7,971 bases of DNA, from assembly GCA_046313675.1 (NCBI GenBank), contig JBKBXU010000227.1, positions 1 through 7,971 of the forward strand. The letters run 5' to 3'. This document shows, one piece after another, positions 5,936 through 7,971 of this stretch; the stretch's first letter is position 1, and each line of letters opens with the position of its first letter. The notes beneath the pieces are model-generated. The model ran no database searches. It was not told the DNA's origin and saw only the letters and a program-made list of their open reading frames with translations. Source of the stretch: JBKBXU01 sp046313675 (GTDB lineage: Bacteria > Bacteroidota > Bacteroidia > Cytophagales > Cytophagaceae). The translations under genes were made by a program, and so were the position numbers.

Positions 5936-6322
5936 ATGTTGCTAAAAAGAGAAGATTTATACAAAAGTGAGGAGTACTGGTTAGAGCGAATTCAAAATGA
6001 TATTTTTCGAATGGTTTTGCAATTCCAGGAAGAGCATAAGCTAAATCAGACGCAGTTGGCTAAAGAACTAGGCGTAAGCAAAGGTTATGTCTCTCAAATT
6101 CTTAACGGTAATTTTAATTTTTCCCTAACCAAACTCATTGAGTTATGCCTTAAACTAGGCGTTGCTCCGCAAGTTGACCTGCATTCTAAATTAGCAGAAT
6201 ATATGGATAAAGAAGAAAAAAGACTTTTCTACCTAAAATCAAATGGTTTTGTCTCTTATGATTTTAATAGTAAAGGCATTACATTTTCCATTAACAATTC
6301 AGAGTGTCTTCAAATTGCATAA
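5936..6322 (+). CDS. higA: HigA-like XRE-family antitoxin with C-terminal extension
   Basis: This 128-residue protein has an XRE/Cro helix-turn-helix at about residues 26-80: LNQTQLAKELGVSKGYVSQI (36-55) covers the two DNA-contacting helices, followed by LNGNFNFSLTKLIELCLKLG. It should bind and neutralise the toxin and repress the operon. After the HTH comes a tail of 48 residues (81-128) with aromatic/hydrophobic patches such as RLFYL (96-100) and GFVSYDF (104-110). In TAC antitoxins a C-terminal chaperone-addiction region occupies this place, makes the antitoxin unstable, and is bound by the SecB-like chaperone. That role is inferred here from position only. The ATG follows the toxin stop by 4 bases, and the stop lies 2 bases before, or 19 bases inside, the chaperone gene depending on its start. 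Confidence 0.82.
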   Translation: MLLKREDLYKSEEYWLERIQNDIFRMVLQFQEEHKLNQTQLAKELGVSKGYVSQILNGNFNFSLTKLIELCLKLGVAPQVDLHSKLAEYMDKEEKRLFYLKSNGFVSYDFNSKGITFSINNSECLQIA

Positions 6323-6324
6323 AA

Positions 6325-6774
6325 GTGACTGATAAAGGATTAAATATTAAAGTTTTAAAAATATCTCAACAGGAATTTTTTATTGATGAAGAGAAAAAAA
6401 TACTGAATTCTGAAGAGGAAATCGTTTTCACCATGTCATCATCTATAGGTTTTGATAAAAAAGAAGAGGCGGTTTCAATTTCAATTTTAGTTGATTTCTC
6501 TGATAAGAATTCCGGAAAGTCAATGTTGAAAGGAGTTGTTAGGACAATTTTTCATGTTGAAGGGCTAAATAGGTTGCAGATAAAGAATGCCGATAGTTAT
6601 GACATTCCAGATAATATTATGACAATGTTGTTAAGTCTTTCTGTGACTCATGCCAGAGCTATACTTGCTACTCATACTAATGGTACTGCTCATAGCGAAT
6701 TATTAATTCCTATTATTAACCCAGCTGAGTTTTTTAACCAAATTAAGAAACAGTTAGAGGATAATCAAAGATAG
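6325..6774 (+). CDS. secB: SecB-like chaperone of the TAC operon
   Basis: This is a 149-residue protein with the size and layout of SecB (about 155 in E. coli): a beta-rich first part, then a conserved C-terminal segment. Numbering from GTG 6325, IPDNIMTMLLSLSVTHARAI (94-113) corresponds to the SecB P-x-N/L helix, and HSELLIPIINPAEFF (123-137) to the typical LLLPPIDF-type turn. The expected role is to bind unfolded client protein, here the antitoxin, and protect it from proteolysis, in the cytoplasm. Position after toxin and antitoxin genes supports a TAC role over general secretion. No ATG is available. GTG 6325 lies 2 bases after the antitoxin stop, and GTG 6304 would add seven residues and overlap the antitoxin gene by 19 bases. 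Similarity is by eye, so the family assignment is good but not certain. Confidence 0.72.
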   Translation: MTDKGLNIKVLKISQQEFFIDEEKKILNSEEEIVFTMSSSIGFDKKEEAVSISILVDFSDKNSGKSMLKGVVRTIFHVEGLNRLQIKNADSYDIPDNIMTMLLSLSVTHARAILATHTNGTAHSELLIPIINPAEFFNQIKKQLEDNQR

Positions 6775-6872
6775 TTTATTCTACTCTGATGTGCCCCCGG
6801 AGGCTGAGGGAAGCGGAGCATGTGTGGTTTCTGCTGGAGTATTTGAAGGCAAAAGGATGATCCTATGATAAA

Positions 6873-6898
6873 GGGAAAGCCGGGCTTAGTGCTTTTTC
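6873..6898 (+). terminator. weak candidate terminator after the TAC operon
   Basis: GGGAAAGC (6873-6880) can pair with GCTTTTTC (6891-6898) through six Watson-Crick pairs and two G-U pairs around a 10-base loop, and the 3' arm is T-rich. It lies 100 bases after the chaperone stop and just before the promoter of the lipoprotein gene. The rest of 6775-6872 shows nothing I recognise. Confidence 0.25.
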
Positions 6899-6911
6899 GT
6901 CTCGGATTAAT

Positions 6912-6919
6912 TACCTTTG
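6912..6919 (+). promoter_or_regulatory. Bacteroidota-type promoter -7 box
   Basis: TACCTTTG matches the Bacteroidota -7 consensus TAnnTTTG exactly and lies 15 bases before the ATG of the lipoprotein gene. A TTTTTC stretch (6893-6898) is a weak -33 candidate at slightly short spacing. It would separate the lipoprotein operon from the TAC operon. Confidence 0.45.
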
Positions 6920-6934
6920 TCATAAACCCTTATT

Positions 6935-7726
6935 ATGAATAATTTATTTTCTGCTTTGTATTTGATCACCTTTGTTTTTCTGTTGGCATGCTCATCTAAG
7001 AAAGAAGTACAGAAAGAGGAGCACATCAGGATTTCAACCTCTGGGGCAGATTCGGTTACAAATGCCATTTACGGTAATATTTCTTTAAACCAACTTGCTA
7101 CCATACCAAATTCTGTAATACTTACCGGCCTGCCCGACCACAGGCTGATTACTGTTTATAAGGCAAAGAAAGATGGCAAACCGGCAAGTGGAACACAAAG
7201 GTATTCTTATTCATATTATGATGAAGATAATAATGGTGGACTAAAACATTTTATGCCCGGAATAGATCTGATTTATGGTTATAACTTACTAAATATAGCT
7301 CATTATGACATGAAACAGGAAAAGGTAAATACGCTTTTTGAACAGCCTGTTTTGATCAAATCTTTATATTATCCGTCGTTTACTCCGGATTCTCTAGATA
7401 AGAAGCCTATAAACCGCGATTATTATCTGGTGTCGGTTTATGATGAGGATACTAATAATGATACACTTATCAACAACAAAGACTTAAGACGTTTTTATCA
7501 TTTCAATTCCGATTGCACTAAAAAAACACAGCTTATACCGTCTGATTATTCTGTCGTACGTTCTCAATATGATTCCAGGAATGACGTAATGTTTATATTC
7601 GCTCGTCATGATGCTAACAAAAATGGAACCGGCGACAAGAATGACCCAATGCATATTTTTTGGATAAACCTGAAAGCTCCTGCTCCTGCTAAACCAATGT
7701 ATGGGATCATTGAGGACGTTTTTTGA
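6935..7726 (+). CDS. lipoprotein with EF-hand-like Asp/Asn-rich loops, function unknown
   Basis: This 263-residue protein has a clear lipobox: hydrophobic residues 5-18 then LLAC with Cys19, followed by SSKKE. It should therefore be lipidated and anchored in the inner or outer membrane. Two later segments fit 12-residue EF-hand/dockerin-type calcium loops. These are D172-x-N174-x-D176 through D183, and D226-x-N228-x-N230-G231 through D237. A shorter DEDNNGG at 96-102 is a possible third site. I do not recognise the overall family. Calcium binding and a structural or surface role are inferences from these loops. It is followed after 24 bases by another exported-protein gene on the same strand, so the two likely form an operon driven from the promoter near 6912. 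Confidence 0.7.
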   Translation: MNNLFSALYLITFVFLLACSSKKEVQKEEHIRISTSGADSVTNAIYGNISLNQLATIPNSVILTGLPDHRLITVYKAKKDGKPASGTQRYSYSYYDEDNNGGLKHFMPGIDLIYGYNLLNIAHYDMKQEKVNTLFEQPVLIKSLYYPSFTPDSLDKKPINRDYYLVSVYDEDTNNDTLINNKDLRRFYHFNSDCTKKTQLIPSDYSVVRSQYDSRNDVMFIFARHDANKNGTGDKNDPMHIFWINLKAPAPAKPMYGIIEDVF

Positions 7727-7750
7727 GAGATATTTAAATAGAAACAGATA

Positions 7751-7971
7751 ATGAAAAACAAAACTACCACTTTATTATTCCTCCTCCTCCTGACAAGTTT
7801 GCCGGCAATCTCACAAAATAAATATTTTGATCTGATGGTGGATGGTGAATATGTGAATGACAGTACGTTTGGAGGCATTCTTGCGCCTGCCGAATTTGAA
7901 TTAAAATTTAAGGAGCCATATACCGGTATGACGGTAAGGAAGGGCATGCTTGTGGTACTTCGGTATCAAAA
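7751..7971 (+). CDS. secreted protein, 5' part only (runs off window)
   Basis: An ATG at 7751 opens a frame that stays open to the window end (73 full codons). The first 22 residues form a typical signal peptide: a basic start MKNK, a hydrophobic core LLFLLLLTSLPA, and a probable cleavage after ISQ. The mature part begins NKYFDLMVDGEYVNDSTF and shows no motif I recognise. It follows the lipoprotein stop by 24 bases on the same strand, which supports co-transcription. The alternative antisense frame here has no supporting features. Confidence 0.65.
   Translation, partial: MKNKTTTLLFLLLLTSLPAISQNKYFDLMVDGEYVNDSTFGGILAPAEFELKFKEPYTGMTVRKGMLVVLRYQ

Noticed and set aside
6785..6830. GC-rich patch after the TAC operon as a structured RNA
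   Set aside because: I could not form a stem of more than a few pairs and saw no known RNA signature.
7606..7947. Minus-strand 113-codon ORF
   Set aside because: It is antisense to the lipoprotein gene end and to the signal peptide of the next gene, both of which have strong features. Its own product has no recognisable signal.

Overview
The window looks like chromosomal DNA from a member of the Bacteroidota, probably Cytophagales- or Sphingobacteriia-like. The evidence is low GC, translation starts without Shine-Dalgarno sites, an exact TAnnTTTG-type -7 box before one gene (6912-6919), signal peptides ending in SQ, and families common in that phylum. The assignment is an inference from sequence style, not from a marker gene.

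Positions 1-3611 hold a tightly packed minus-strand operon of cell-envelope genes. In transcription order these are a secreted protein with a NADase-type glycan-binding (discoidin-like) region, an exported VanX/DdpX-type D-Ala-D-Ala dipeptidase, and a multi-pass membrane protein resembling GT-C glycosyltransferases. A further gene may begin at the left edge. Divergent from it, at 3648-4484, is a VanW-family protein with a non-ATG start. VanX-like and VanW-like genes sit close together, but no VanH/VanA/VanS/VanR genes are present, so this is not a glycopeptide-resistance cluster.

Positions 4485-5544 are about 1 kb without a large gene. The stretch is rich in short palindromes. Five have exactly 3-nt loops, and two of these share a GTAG + 8-nt arm + 3-nt loop + 8-nt arm layout with a compensatory base-pair change, as in REP elements mobilised by RAYT transposases. 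One minus-strand 33-codon ORF (4701-4802) encodes a plausible single-span, Arg-rich-tailed membrane micropeptide.

Positions 5545-6774 contain the most interesting unit: three close-packed plus-strand genes. They encode a RelE/HigB-like toxin, an XRE/HigA-like antitoxin with a 48-residue C-terminal tail, and a SecB-like chaperone. This order matches the toxin-antitoxin-chaperone (TAC) systems described in Mycobacterium tuberculosis (HigB1-HigA1-Rv1957). The antitoxin tail would be the candidate chaperone-addiction region, and a palindrome just before the toxin start is a candidate operator.

Positions 6775-7971 contain a spacer with a Bacteroidota-type promoter, then a lipoprotein with Asp/Asn-rich EF-hand-like loops, then the start of a secreted protein that runs off the right edge.
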